Below, piece by piece: positions 34,782 through 44,938 of a stretch of 64,000 nucleotides of DNA. Within the stretch, counting starts at the first letter, position 1. Each line of letters starts with the position of its first letter. The position numbers and the translations under genes are program-made. The notes beneath the pieces were generated by a model. The model was not told the origin of the DNA and ran no database searches. It saw nothing but the letters and a program-made list of their open reading frames with translations. The stretch covers positions 49,297,797 to 49,361,796 of the forward strand of contig CP136061.1 in assembly GCA_032622095.1 (NCBI GenBank), written 5' to 3'. This DNA is from Siphonodentalium dalli (Eukaryota; Mollusca; Scaphopoda; Gadilida; Siphonodentaliidae).

Positions 34782-36998
34782 ATCACAACTGTCACAGGAT
34801 TCCTTGGATGTGAGTATTACTGTGAACATTGTGATGTCGGTTCGAGCAACAGAGGTGATCATATATGTCCATACAAGTGTAGGTGTTTCGAGGGTCAGAT
34901 ATGTCCATTTGAACGATGGATACAATGCATCAAATGTAAGAGGACTTTTAGAAGTAAACGATGTCTCGACAATCATTTGAAAAAAAAAATCACCAAAACA
35001 TGACAAAACTATTTGTGATATGATACACAAATGCCTGAAATGTGGGGTTGAAATCGTCATACGAAAGGAGAAAAGACATATATGTTCGGGAACAAAGAAG
35101 TGCAAATACTGTAAGGAAATTGTCGCATCAGATCATAGATGTCATATCCAGCAGTACCGAAAGAGAGAAACACAGAAAGAAGTAAAGGTACCATTCATAT
35201 TTTTTGATTTTGAATGTCAACAAGATACTGGTGTTCATATACCCAATTTTTGTGTTGCACAAACTGCTTGTGAAAATTGTATATGTAAACCCATTGATGA
35301 AATATGCATTTCATGTGATTCTGTATTGTCAAACAGAGAATATATTTTTAAAGGAGAGAATGTATTGGAAAGATGTTGCAAATGGTTGTTTTACACCAAC
35401 GATCATAAAGGTACAACATGTATTGCTCACAATGCAAGAGGTTACGGTAGTCAGTTCCTCTTACAATACTTGGTGAACAATGGAAATTCAAAACCTAATG
35501 TTATTATGAATGGCAACAAAATACTTAGTTTACAATGCAATGGTGTTAAAGTAATCGATTCATTGAGTTTCATCCCTATGGCATTATCTAAATTTCCAAA
35601 AACATTCCAACTTGAAGAAATGGCTAAAGGTTATTTTCCACATTGGGCAAATACACAGGACTTTCAGAATTATGTAGGACCATATCTAGACAAAAAATAC
35701 TATAAACCTGAAATCATGTCTGAGGAAAATAGAGATTCATTTCTGAAATGGTACGAAGCTAGGGGTGAAGATATTTTTGATTTTCAAAAAGAAATTCAAA
35801 AGTATTGTAAATCAGATGTAGACATTTTAAGACGTGGATGTGGCAAATTCAGACTATGTGTAATGGAAACTGATCAAATAGATCCATTTCGGGAAGCAAT
35901 AACATTAGCTCAAACCTGTAACCTTGCATGGAGAAAAAATTCATTACCAGAGAATTCTCTAGGTATAATTTCAGACGCTGGATATCCACAAGCGCGTAAA
36001 TTTTCAATGAAAGCAATTCGATGGCTACAGTACATTGCCACAAAACAAAATATAAACATAAAGCATGCTTTAAATGGTGGTGAAGTTAAAATAGGCACAC
36101 ATTTTGTTGATGGTTATCATGCAGAATCAAACACAGTGTATGAAATGTATGGGTGTTTTTTTCATGGCTGTCCTACTTGCTATCCAGATAGAAATCGCCG
36201 AAACCCATACAGTAATATAACAATGCATGAATTGTATGAAAAAACAATAAAAACGGAAACTGAAATCAAAAGCTTGGGATGCAAATTAATATGCATCTCG
36301 GAACATGACCTGGACAATAAATGTAAAGCAGACAAAAGATTAAAACAAACTATGGATCAATTCTATTTGCATCAAGACCCAATTAAACCAAGGGAAGCAT
36401 TATTTGGTGGCAGGACTAATGCTCTAAAATTATATCATAAAATAGAACCAACATCCAAACAGGAAATAAAATATATTGATATATGCAGTTTGTATCCTAG
36501 TGTAAATAAATATAAGGAGTACCCACTTGGTCATCCAACAATTCTAAGTCAGGAACAAATAGGAGACATCAAATCTTACAAAGGACTCATTAAATGCAAA
36601 GTATTACCTCCAAATAAATTATACATTCCAGTGCTACCGATCCACTGTAATAACAAAATGATATATACATTGTGTAAAACTTGTGCAGAAAATGAAAGTG
36701 GACAGTGTAATCATAAAACCGAACAGCGTGCTTTAGTTGGAGTTTGGACACATGTAGAATTATTCAAAGCAATAGAATTGGGTTACCAAATTCTGGAAGT
36801 GTATCAAGTTTGGCATTGGACTGAGTGGTCGGACAAAGTATACAGGGATTACATTGATAAATACCTCAAAATTAAACAAGAAGCAAGTGGATATCCAAAT
36901 TCTGTTAAAAGTGAAGAAGATAAAGATAAATACATTAAAGATTATTATGAGGTTGAAGGTATAAAACTTGAAAAAGAAAAAATCGAAAAAACCCCAGG
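34782..36998 (+). pseudogene. PolB, zinc-finger region, exonuclease domain and polymerase motif A
   Basis: The first 200 bases encode cysteine-rich segments (CEYYCEHCD, CRCFEGQICPFE). The frame shifts within the ten-A run at 34980-34989. The long frame then runs 35020-36998. It has Exo I (FFDFECQ near residue 63), Exo II (HNARGYGSQF near 138; the family has Asp where Gly stands) and Exo III (YCKSDVDIL near 262). YEMYGCFFHGCPTCY (about 372-386) follows, then motif A (YIDICSLYPSVNKY near 486). Neighbouring PolB pieces lie beyond the two insertions. The long ORF overshoots into transposon sequence after 36998. Confidence 0.9.
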
Positions 36999-37208
36999 GG
37001 TGCTATTCACCGGCTGGGTTTATAATATAGTCCAGGTAGTTTTACGAGGCGACGCTCAATGCGAAGCTATCGGTGGACATATCGATGGGAAGACATCGCC
37101 GCGCGGTATAGGATTATCCAATCAAGGTGATTGGCGTCAATCATAGATTGACCACCGGTCACATAAACATGCTGCGTGTAACAGTACACGTTTGTACACA
37201 TTTCAACA

Positions 37209-37255
37209 ATGAGCAACCGAGGAAAAGGACGTGGGGCAAAATATACCACCGACGA
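37209..37255 (+). pseudogene. Myb/SANT-like transposon protein, first piece
   Basis: Starts ATG at 37209 and encodes a short basic Gly/Arg leader (MSNRGKGRGAKYTTD) before being cut by the inner transposon at the CCGACGA duplication. The reading frame reopens at 39717, where the DNA-binding domain continues. Such Myb/SANT proteins accompany the transposase in PIF/Harbinger-type elements. No transposase gene is visible here, so the element is non-autonomous. Confidence 0.55.
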
Positions 37256-39716
37256 TATGAGGGGGGTCTATAAAAAAAATCCGTATATAGGGCCGGGTGG
37301 GTGGGTGGTCCAGAGGCCGAAACAATCGTGCTTGTAATTTGTTTTCCAAAATGGTTTTTTTTTCAAACAATTTACAAGTACAGACCATGTAATGTTGTTT
37401 GTAAGCATGTTAGTATCATGTTTGTTGGCATATGGCTATATAGACAGCTATAGTGACTATTTAGCTTCAGATTTAGCAACATTCTGGATTTCACAGGATC
37501 CCGTCCCACTTCTCAGTGGAAAACCGTAATTTAGTAAAAAAAATTAATGTATTACCCAGTTGTATTACCCGAATAATAGTTATAAAATAATAAAAAAAAC
37601 TGTATCACAAATACTACATGGTGAATACTCAATGATGACTAGATATCATTGACCCGATTGTTGCATAACATGAAATTGAAAAGGGTATCTCATAAATTTC
37701 TAATGTCTGAAATACTGTCTTGTTCTGACATGCAATCAAATTCATTCCTTCTGGTTATTTCTCATCTTTTTAATGATTGCAAGTAATGTTAATTTGCAGC
37801 ACTTATCCAAATAAAACTGAATTGGTTATGATGAATGGCCGTTACTGTTTATTGTTCAGACAATCCCAACTGAAGGTGACGCTATTCTCCTTGAATTTAC
37901 GAACTTCATCTTGAAGCTTATATAATTAAATACTGCTCAACAAGACTAAACTACAATACTAATTGTATACTGTTATCGCTTACAAATAGATGAACTGAAA
38001 TAATGTGATGCATTCAGATGCTTTGAGAAATGACATTCCTCAATGTCTTCAAAGTTCAAACTAAAATCAAGAATAAAATCTGACGGAGACTATACTGCAG
38101 ACTCTAGTGCACAAATATACATACAAATGGTTGAGTTATAATAATGCAAAATGTGTTTACGGGTGGAACCAAGTTGGTAGCTCTGGTATGCATCGACAGG
38201 CAAAACCTGTGATATGCAGTAATATCTGCATACATCCTTCCCGTATCATTCAGGTCTATCACCATACCAAACCACTTCAAAATTCGACAACCGACACTTC
38301 AACTTATATGGCAAAAACTTTGTACGGATTGAATTTCATAAACAGGGACCATGGATAACTCTGGTAGGCATTGGTACTCACAATCCGTGATATTATGCAT
38401 ATTCGTTCCCCATTTCTGGTCCGTCACATGTCATAGAACATCAAAATATGACAACCGATCGACTCTTGAGTTATGATGCAAACTGTTTGTACGGACGCAC
38501 GCACGGACGGCTCGAGACGTCAACTATATACCCGCCGACTAATATCGGGGGTATAATAACCATATATATGTGTATACCTAACCAAACAATTCCCCTCCTC
38601 ACCCACCCCGGTGGATAAGACTAAAGAGTTCTTTGATCATGCACAAATAATTGTAGAACCCCTGACCTGTTTACCACTATCTACACTGGCCAGTGTTCTC
38701 TGTCAGACTAAACACGCTCGATATATTAAGGCTATAATGCGGTCTAGGGCAATTTGTGACATACAGTGTTCCTACACAATGCTTTATTATTGTTGTTAGA
38801 TACTGGAAACACCAGGAAACACCTGGAAATACAGTTTATTTTTCGTTTTTCTGACCTGTGCTTTACCGATTAAGGATGTTATTGCTTGAGTCTTAATTTT
38901 ACACACTTTGCACCAAAAAAGGATAGTGGAATGGGATTGAAAGGCAGTTAAAGGGGTACTGTACGCCATTTTCATTAAATTTCCGGTGACAACAACGATC
39001 TAATATCGATAATATATAGAAACATAAGTAATTTGAGTCGAAGATGTATTTTGTAAACGCTCAGGTTAATAGGCTATCTAAAAATTTAATAATTTAAAAG
39101 TTAATAATTTGATATAAATTGAATTTATGACTGGAGCCATAAAATGGCGTCAATTAAATTACGAATTTGCGTAATCAAATAAAGTAATTGAGGGATATTG
39201 GATTGTTAAACCGATCGCACACACGATCGCTTAAAATATTATGATGATACGGGGAGAACACTCAAGCCACTCACTGACTAGCGACGATACAATAACTTAA
39301 ATGATTATATGGGATTAGTATGCCTATAATATAACTTTTATTTGATTCATTTGGTTGAAAACTGTACAAAAATTACTCGACAACGACAATTTGTATTTTT
39401 GCATTCCGGTAAATTTGTCATCCGTAACACTACTTCGTACTCAGCAGACTTTCAAATAATGAAAAAATTGTTACCTTATTCTCCGACTCGGAGACTATAG
39501 AAACCAACAACAACATTTGGCATACAGTACCCCTTTAACACAGTTATTGAAGAACGGCTAAAAAACTCTGAAATTTTTATAAAAACATGAGAAAGGGGAT
39601 GGGTCCCTAACATTTGGTGGAACAAATTTGAATAAATGGGGTGGTGGGTCCCTCGGGGTCTGAAAAAACTTTTTGGGCCCTATATGTGCAATTCTTTTCT
39701 AGACCCCTCCCCACTG
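37256..39716. mobile_element. CAGGGG-type transposon nested in the Myb/SANT element
   Basis: Flanked by 7-bp direct repeats CCGACGA (37249-37255 and 39717-39723). It is homologous to the element at 23254-24903: same ggtctataaaaa/tatagggcc start and same tgggccctatatgtgcaatt end. It is longer because of the TTAA MITE at 38948-39538. No transposase. Confidence 0.8.
38948..39538. mobile_element. TTAA MITE, innermost insertion
   Basis: Ends TTAAAGGGGTACTGTACG and GTACCCCTTTAA-type, an inverted copy of 14712-15288. It is the fifth level of nesting in this locus: MITE, Polinton, Myb/SANT element, CAGGGG element, TTAA MITE. Confidence 0.8.
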
Positions 39717-39889
39717 CCGACGAGCGTAACACTTTTTTGGGCATTGTGGAGAGAAGAATCAAAATATTAAAGAACAAAGAAACCGACACCATTCACCAGC
39801 GCCGGAAAAATGATGCATGGAAAGAAATTTCTTTGGAAATAGCAGGGAAATATCAAAACAAAACCAAAACACAAACAAAATTCTTCTGA
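39717..39889 (+). pseudogene. Myb/SANT-like domain, second piece
   Basis: Encodes ERNTFLGIVERRIKILKNK, then TDTIHQRRKNDAWKEISLE. The spacing of Leu/Val, Ile and the conserved Trp (AWKEI) follows Myb/SANT-like DNA-binding domains such as those in Harbinger-type transposons and MSANTD proteins. It ends at TGA 39887-39889, short for a complete domain plus tail. It pairs with the leader at 37209. Confidence 0.6.
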
Positions 39890-40226
39890 GACGTTATCTT
39901 CTTGGCTCTTCATTTTCACACTGTGCTAGTTAAAAAACCTCATTAATATCATTGAAACTCATTCTGCAGATATATAAACGCAAGCATGAGTCTCCACACA
40001 ATTATACCCAAAAATTATACCGCTATACATGCCGATTGTGGCCGGTGAGTGTTCATGAATTAGTCGTAAGACGGCGTCAATTGACATGTGACAAATCTGA
40101 TAGATTGGATCAATCACACAATCGACAGCATGTGTCGTTTGCGCTAAAGCAAAGATACCTTTGCGTTCAGCCGCTACCATATAAACTACCTGGTTTATAA
40201 AATAGTCTCGCTTGGTGAATAGCACC

Positions 40227-40960
40227 CCTGGACTCCGTCAGTACGCAAAATTTATGATAAATTGCATATGGGGAAAAATGCACAAAATAATATTCTTACT
40301 AAAACTGAATATATCTCAGAACCATCCAGATATTTTGAACTATTAACTGATAAAAATATCACCGTCAAAGCAGTTGAAAGTTTTGAACAGGATAAATTCA
40401 TATTATTCAGCTATGAAAATAAAACCGATATTATAGAACCACATCCATCTGCCAATGTAGTTGTTGCATCATTTGTCACAGCATATGCACGCTTGGAGTT
40501 GTATAAAGTTTTAGAAAAACTCCAAGATAGGGTGTTGTATTTCGACACTGATAGCTGCATGTATATTTTCGATCCAGAAAAAGAAAATATCAAAACCGAA
40601 GACAGCTACCTTGGTAAACGGACTGATGGGCATCCAGATGCTAAAATCATGAAATTTGTAGGGTTAGGACCGAAAAATTATGGATATCAGTACATGAAAG
40701 ATGATGTCATAAAATCTGTATGCAAGGTCAAGGGCATCACTCTGGATTATAAAACTAAACAGCAAATAAATTTTCATTCAATGGTTGAATGTGTTAACGA
40801 CCGGTTAAATTTTCAACCTGTCATAAACTATCCATGCAGAATTAAACGCACAAAGAACCGAGAAGTAATTAGTGAAGAGCAAACAAAAACATTCCGATCT
40901 GTGTACACCAAACGACTTGTTGTGGGTGAATACAACACAATTCCTTATGGATGGAATTGA
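40227..40960 (+). pseudogene. PolB, C-terminal part with motifs B and C
   Basis: Directly after the insertion the polymerase motif B region is readable (AKFMINCIWG). The frame then changes in the A-run at about 40271-40275, and the rest is open to 40960. Motif C is VLYFDTDSCMYIF, with the DTDS catalytic pair intact near 40540. The C-terminal end (RLVVGEYNTIPYGWN) is complete and overlaps the next small ORF. Polymerase catalytic motifs therefore survive, but the gene is split into at least four frames by two insertions, one stop and two 1-nt shifts. Confidence 0.9.
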
Positions 40961-41063
40961 TGTGTTACCAGCAGAGATGCTTTTGAAAATTTATAATAAT
41001 TTGATCGAAATGTCAAAAATGGATCAAGAAATCAAACAAGAACATAAGCAAGCTTGGTTTTGA
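40947..41063 (+). CDS. Short F-box-like ORF overlapping the PolB 3' end
   Basis: 38 residues starting at the ATG inside the last PolB codons. The N-terminus DVLPAEMLLKIYNNL fits the opening of an F-box (LPxExxxxIxxxL), which contacts Skp1 in ubiquitin ligases. The domain would be truncated after the first helices, so function is doubtful. The position between PolB and the next gene, and the overlap, suggest a real but small or eroded gene. Confidence 0.35.
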   Translation: MDGIDVLPAEMLLKIYNNLIEMSKMDQEIKQEHKQAWF

Positions 41064-41080
41064 GGGAAAGTAGAATTATA

Positions 41081-41545
41081 ATGGAGACTTTGCTGAACGG
41101 ACATTTCTCTGAGGGACAGAGTCGACTGAGATGTTTGATTGAGAGATCAGAATTTGAAACTGATTTCTTAATGGATATATTGGATCAAATGTTTTCAGAT
41201 TATTGGATATTTCATGGTGTTCCTAAAAACGAAATAAACGCAATTCGTGAATTAGTTGGAAATAATTTTACTCGCTTTGCTGAATATCAAGACAGGATTC
41301 TCAATGAAAAAACTTTGAATTTCGAAGAGGTGACGAGAATATATGGATACATTATTCTCCGAGAACCATGTACAATTTTCACTGTTGAAAAGTTATTTGA
41401 AGAAAAAGTGTCTTTGGATTATATTGTAAAAAACACTAGACCTGTTTCAGATTTAGATTATGAACTCGTATGGACATTTGGAATAGTATGGAGTTATGGT
41501 GATTCTTCATTAAAAATAAAAAAGGTTGATTCCGATCAATCCTAA
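41081..41545 (+). CDS. Hypothetical 154-residue helical protein
   Basis: Family not recognised with confidence. It is predicted to be mostly helical, with no membrane segment or signal peptide. The start at 41081 (METLLNGHF) is preferred because the longer frame begins upstream of the previous stop region. The central part FTRFAEYQDRILNE, then LNFEEVTRIYGYIIL, loosely resembles the BH1 region of Bcl-2 proteins, and DYELVWTFGIVWSYG could sit where BH2 does; the length also fits. Without a profile search this is only a hint. The gene lies between PolB and the ATPase on the same strand and is intact. Confidence 0.5.
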   Translation: METLLNGHFSEGQSRLRCLIERSEFETDFLMDILDQMFSDYWIFHGVPKNEINAIRELVGNNFTRFAEYQDRILNEKTLNFEEVTRIYGYIILREPCTIFTVEKLFEEKVSLDYIVKNTRPVSDLDYELVWTFGIVWSYGDSSLKIKKVDSDQS

Positions 41546-41576
41546 TCGGTCTTACATGATCTGTCTTAGGGTAAAG

Positions 41577-42227
41577 ATGGACGAATCATTGTTGTTCAAA
41601 CATCCCTGTAACATTTTCATATCGGGACCAAGTGGTTGTGGTAAAACAGATTTTGTTAAGAAATTAATCGAATATAAAGATGACTTGTTCAAACCTGTTC
41701 CATACAAAGTCGTTTGGTGTTACAAAGAATGGCAAAATACCTATAGTCAGATGCAAGAATTTCACAATATTCAATTTATAAATGGAATACCGGATGATGA
41801 CAATTAACTTGTCGATGACACAGACTTACCGCACCTCATCGTTTTTGATGACATGCTAGGTGATAAAGATGAAGAAAAAATTATGTTGTGGTTTACAAGA
41901 AAAGGACATCACAGAAATACGTCTGTTATTTACATAACCCAAAACATGTTTCAGAAATCTAAAGCGAGTAGAACTTTGAGTTTGAATACACATTACATGG
42001 TATTATTTCAAAGTGTGCGTGATAAAGGCCAAATAAAAATTCTTGCCTCTCAAATGCAAATACCTCATTTAATGCAGGCATATGATGATGCAACTTCAAC
42101 CAATCATGGTTATTTACTACTCGATTTTCACCCTAAAACGAATAAATCGTTGAGACTTAGAACTGATATTTTCCATCGGTGGCTCACAAATGACGATCGA
42201 GGTGCGGTAATATATTCATCGGTATAA
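41577..42227 (+). pseudogene. Packaging ATPase (A32/FtsK-HerA type), interrupted by a stop
   Basis: This ATPase pumps DNA into capsids in Polintons and related viruses. Walker A is ISGPSGCGKTDFV (residues about 17-29) and Walker B is HLIVFDDML (about 86-94). The sensor-like SVIYITQNMF and the R-rich segment near the C-terminus follow the family order. The frame is continuous from 41577 to 42227 except for a single in-frame TAA at 41805-41807, between Walker A and B. Length, about 216 codons, fits the family. The start is the ATG just before DESLLFKHPCN; longer frames upstream overlap the previous gene. Confidence 0.9.
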
Positions 42228-42263
42228 AGATAAGTGTATCAACATAATATTTCATTTCCAATC

Positions 42264-42869
42264 ATGGAGTCGCATGAAGCAGTCTTGAGTGTATTTTCGA
42301 CTATCGCTAAATTAATACTTGATTATCACTTAAAGCTTCCAAAGCAGACACGAACATTCCTGCAAAAACACAAAAAAGAGCTGAAGAAAATAGCTGACAG
42401 TAGAACTCATATCGATTCAAAAAAGAAAATACTTTTAAAAACTGGTGGAGGTGGTTTTCTCGGTGGAGTTTTGATCAGAAGTCTTCTCAGACAAAAAGAA
42501 AATAAATCAATTGCACGAGTTAGATCAAATAGAGTAAATGCTACTCGAGTAAATTCTACGATTGCACAGCGAGCTAGTCCAGTCAGAGTAAATTCTACGA
42601 TTGCACAGCGAGCTAGTCCAGTCAGAGTAAATTCTACAAGTGCACAGCGAACTACTCCAGCTAGAGTAAATTCTACTGGATTAAATTCTACATTTGCTAG
42701 ATTTCAACCACTCAACGATAATGGTCCGCAACCAATTCCATCAATTCAAGAAGCAGAACATTACCCATTGGTTCAACGATACTCAAAAATGATGAATCTT
42801 TCAACCCCATCGAAATTAGCTTTGATGGCATTTGATCGTAATTTTAATAAACGTAAAAGTAAAAAGTAA
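42264..42869 (+). CDS. Structural-type protein with 13-residue repeats
   Basis: 201 residues from the second Met (MESHEAVL), which is better placed than the first. The N-terminal half is helical. KILLKTGGGGFLGGVLIR (about 74-91) is a Gly-rich hydrophobic segment that also recurs, as LNQKGGFLP, in the next gene; adenovirus-type proteases cut near such Gly-Gly sites. Residues about 108-156 carry three to four repeats of RVNSTIAQRASPV. The basic tail ends KRKSKK. It lies between the ATPase and the small capsid-associated protein. A virion core or minor capsid role is inferred from position. Confidence 0.6.
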   Translation: MESHEAVLSVFSTIAKLILDYHLKLPKQTRTFLQKHKKELKKIADSRTHIDSKKKILLKTGGGGFLGGVLIRSLLRQKENKSIARVRSNRVNATRVNSTIAQRASPVRVNSTIAQRASPVRVNSTSAQRTTPARVNSTGLNSTFARFQPLNDNGPQPIPSIQEAEHYPLVQRYSKMMNLSTPSKLALMAFDRNFNKRKSKK

Positions 42870-42905
42870 TTCAGTCATTTGACATTCAACTGTTGAAGAG
42901 TAAAG

Positions 42906-43247
42906 ATGGCGAAAAAAACTCCACTGATTAAAAAATATGCTAGTTTTGTAATGGCTATGAATCAGGCACCAACTCATTTTCGGAAAAAAATGATAAAAGA
43001 TGCCCCAAAGAGAGTGATTGATTGCATGTCAGAATGCTGTAAAAATATTTTAAAAGGCAATGTAAAACTAACAGAAGCTCAGAAGCGCAAACTTTGTCCG
43101 AGGTGTAGACATCTTAGAGAACTTGCAAGTAAATCAACATCTGTGAAACGAAAAAAACAAATTTTAAACCAGAAAGGAGGTTTTTTACCACTTCTTATGC
43201 TAGCACCGTTGCTTGGCAAAGCACTCGCTGGAATACTTCGCGGTTAA
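42906..43247 (+). CDS. Small Polinton capsid-associated protein (QKGGFL type)
   Basis: 113 residues. The pattern is familiar from animal Polintons: a helical N-terminus, then VIDCMSECCKNILKGNVKLTEAQ, KRKLCPRCRHLRELASKS, and a hydrophobic tail after ILNQKGGFLPLLML. The GG site before the tail resembles cleavage sites of the adenovirus-type protease encoded downstream. The C-terminal hydrophobic segment could act on membranes once released. The exact role is not established. The start is the only early ATG and the next gene begins three bases after its stop. Confidence 0.75.
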   Translation: MAKKTPLIKKYASFVMAMNQAPTHFRKKMIKDAPKRVIDCMSECCKNILKGNVKLTEAQKRKLCPRCRHLRELASKSTSVKRKKQILNQKGGFLPLLMLAPLLGKALAGILRG

Positions 43248-43249
43248 AC

Positions 43250-43822
43250 ATGAAGAAAATGGTCGCTGTTCCCTTCAAAATGTTGGATGACATTAAAAAA
43301 TGGAGAGTGAGTCTAACTAATCCGAAATTACCACCTAATCCTGAAATTACGAATATTTCAAAACTAAGCAGAGAATTGAATTGAGTTTCTGATCAAAATT
43401 TGTCAGAATCTGAGAAGGTTCAATTATATGGTACAACTTTACACAAGTTGAAAACTTCTCAAAAATCAGTTAGAGCTATTTAAACCCCGAAAACAGAACA
43501 ACCATTTAATCATCATCATAGGGATGTGATAGAAAGTATTCCGTTAAAGATGAGAAAAAAAGCTGAACAACTTTTACAACTGATTTGTAAAACTAATCCA
43601 GTAACATACAAAGTTTCTGATCTTGATGGTGAAGAGATTGCTGGATCATTCTACTAACATGAAATCCAGCATATAAAAGACAGTAAGGTGTATGAAATAG
43701 AATCAGTTATTGATAAAAGAACGAGAAGAGTGGGTGGTAAAACAGTAAAAGAAATTAAAGTTCATTGGCTTGGATATCCAAAAAAGTTTGACAGTTGGAT
43801 CCCAGCTTCAAATTTAGTATAA
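43250..43822 (+). pseudogene. Capsid-region protein ending in a chromodomain, three stops
   Basis: One frame of 190 codons with stops at 43382 (TGA), 43481 (TAA) and 43655 (TAA) and no frameshift. The N-terminal two-thirds (MKKMVAVPFKML, SESEKVQLYGTTLHKL, IPLKMRKKAEQLLQLI) resemble a conserved protein encoded next to capsid genes in animal Polintons. The C-terminal part reads NPVTYKVSDLDGEEIAGSFY, then VYEIESVID, KVHWLGYPKKFDSW. That is the SH3-like plus chromodomain tail otherwise found on Polinton and Ty3-type integrases, with the aromatic cage residues Y, W and W present. The junction appears to be a fusion; an integrase core is absent. Confidence 0.75.
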
Positions 43823-43835
43823 AACAGAATTTACC

Positions 43836-44093
43836 ATGTTGGAAAATCATTCAGATTCAATTAATCTCGATGAACCGTCACAATTTAAGTTCTGTGGTGA
43901 AAAAGTTGCTAAGAACCAAGTCACCTACTTCACGCAGATAATTATTATTTATATCATAATAATTACATCTATTGTACACATTAGTATCCAGAGCGCAAAC
44001 AAAGAATTGTGGCTTATTCTTCTAAGTAGTTCTCTAGGTTATATTCTACCAACACCTGGACTGAAATTATTGAAAAATACTGAGAAAAAATGA
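43836..44093 (+). CDS. Small membrane protein
   Basis: 85 residues with two hydrophobic segments: VTYFTQIIIIYIIIITSIVH (about 29-48) and ELWLILLSSSLGYILPTP (about 56-73). Similar two-segment proteins ending in LSSxLGYxLPxP sit upstream of the minor capsid gene in animal Polintons. A membrane role in assembly or entry is inferred only. Its TGA overlaps the ATG of the next gene (44090-44093), indicating tight packing. Confidence 0.75.
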   Translation: MLENHSDSINLDEPSQFKFCGEKVAKNQVTYFTQIIIIYIIIITSIVHISIQSANKELWLILLSSSLGYILPTPGLKLLKNTEKK

Positions 44094-44938
44094 ATTCTTT
44101 CTACATAACTCTCATGAGTGATAGTTCAATGTCACTTTACCCAGCCAACTCACAATGTTGTTTAACAGTGAAATTACCAAAAACCATACATATTGATAAA
44201 GAGCTTTGGGAAGTTGCAATGGTTGAACTAATTGTACCATCAGAAACATACAACATTATTGGAGATGCCAGCAAAATAAAAATAAAAACTTCTGTTCCAA
44301 GAATTTTACAATATTTGAATAAGATACCAATGAGTGATGTAGTAATTTCAAAACCAGAAAATGGTATAGAATTAAAAATACCAGAAGGAGCATATTCTGG
44401 TGGATCACATTTGACAGATACAATTCAAGGTGTAATTGATAGTACAGTAAGCAGAATGATTCCAGAACTGGAATTCGAAATCGGATATTCCAAAGCACAA
44501 CAACGAGTTAAAATTTCAACCAATAGTTATACCAACGTAGGTCTTGTACTCCCCAGAGCTCTTTTGGATAAACTTGGTTACAGAACAGAATTAAACACTG
44601 TCACATTTGCTACTCCTTCGATAACATTTCCATATGGAGTTGATTTAAATGCGGAGCATAATCAATTGTTTGTTTATTCTGACATTGCTGATTATACAAT
44701 TCTTAGTGATGTTGAAGCACCGATATTACGAGTGACATCATTCGAGAGTAAAAGAATACATGATGGTAAACATATTAGGCATGAATTCAAAAACTTACAT
44801 TATGTACCAGTATCAAAGTCTAGCTTTGATACCATAAATGTGTATATAACTGGTGATACTGGGAAACCAATTCAGTTTATTGGTGGAAAGTCTATGGTAA
44901 AGTTGCAATTCCGACGCCGAAGTAATTTGTATTTCTGA
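44090..44938 (+). CDS. Minor capsid protein (penton, single jelly-roll)
   Basis: 282 residues, intact. The N-terminus FYITLMSDSSMSLYPANSQ and the strand KELWEVAMVELIVP are typical of the Polinton minor capsid (penton-type) protein. The product would form the fivefold vertices together with the double jelly-roll protein. The sequence is predominantly beta with no membrane segment. The C-terminus ends LQFRRRSNLYF, in keeping with the family. Its TGA overlaps by one base the ATG of the pVI-like gene. Confidence 0.85.
   Translation: MNSFYITLMSDSSMSLYPANSQCCLTVKLPKTIHIDKELWEVAMVELIVPSETYNIIGDASKIKIKTSVPRILQYLNKIPMSDVVISKPENGIELKIPEGAYSGGSHLTDTIQGVIDSTVSRMIPELEFEIGYSKAQQRVKISTNSYTNVGLVLPRALLDKLGYRTELNTVTFATPSITFPYGVDLNAEHNQLFVYSDIADYTILSDVEAPILRVTSFESKRIHDGKHIRHEFKNLHYVPVSKSSFDTINVYITGDTGKPIQFIGGKSMVKLQFRRRSNLYF

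Larger units (their letters stand above)
36999..40226. mobile_element. DNA transposon with Myb/SANT gene, inserted in PolB
   Basis: Terminal inverted repeats GGTGCTATTCACC at both ends, with subterminal matches tttataa-tagtc and ccaggtagttt. Flanks are CCAGG (36994-36998) and CCTGG (40227-40231), which could be a 5-bp CCWGG duplication with one mismatch; the superfamily is unresolved. It carries the two halves of a Myb/SANT-like ORF, and is itself split by the transposon at 37256-39716. Confidence 0.7.
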
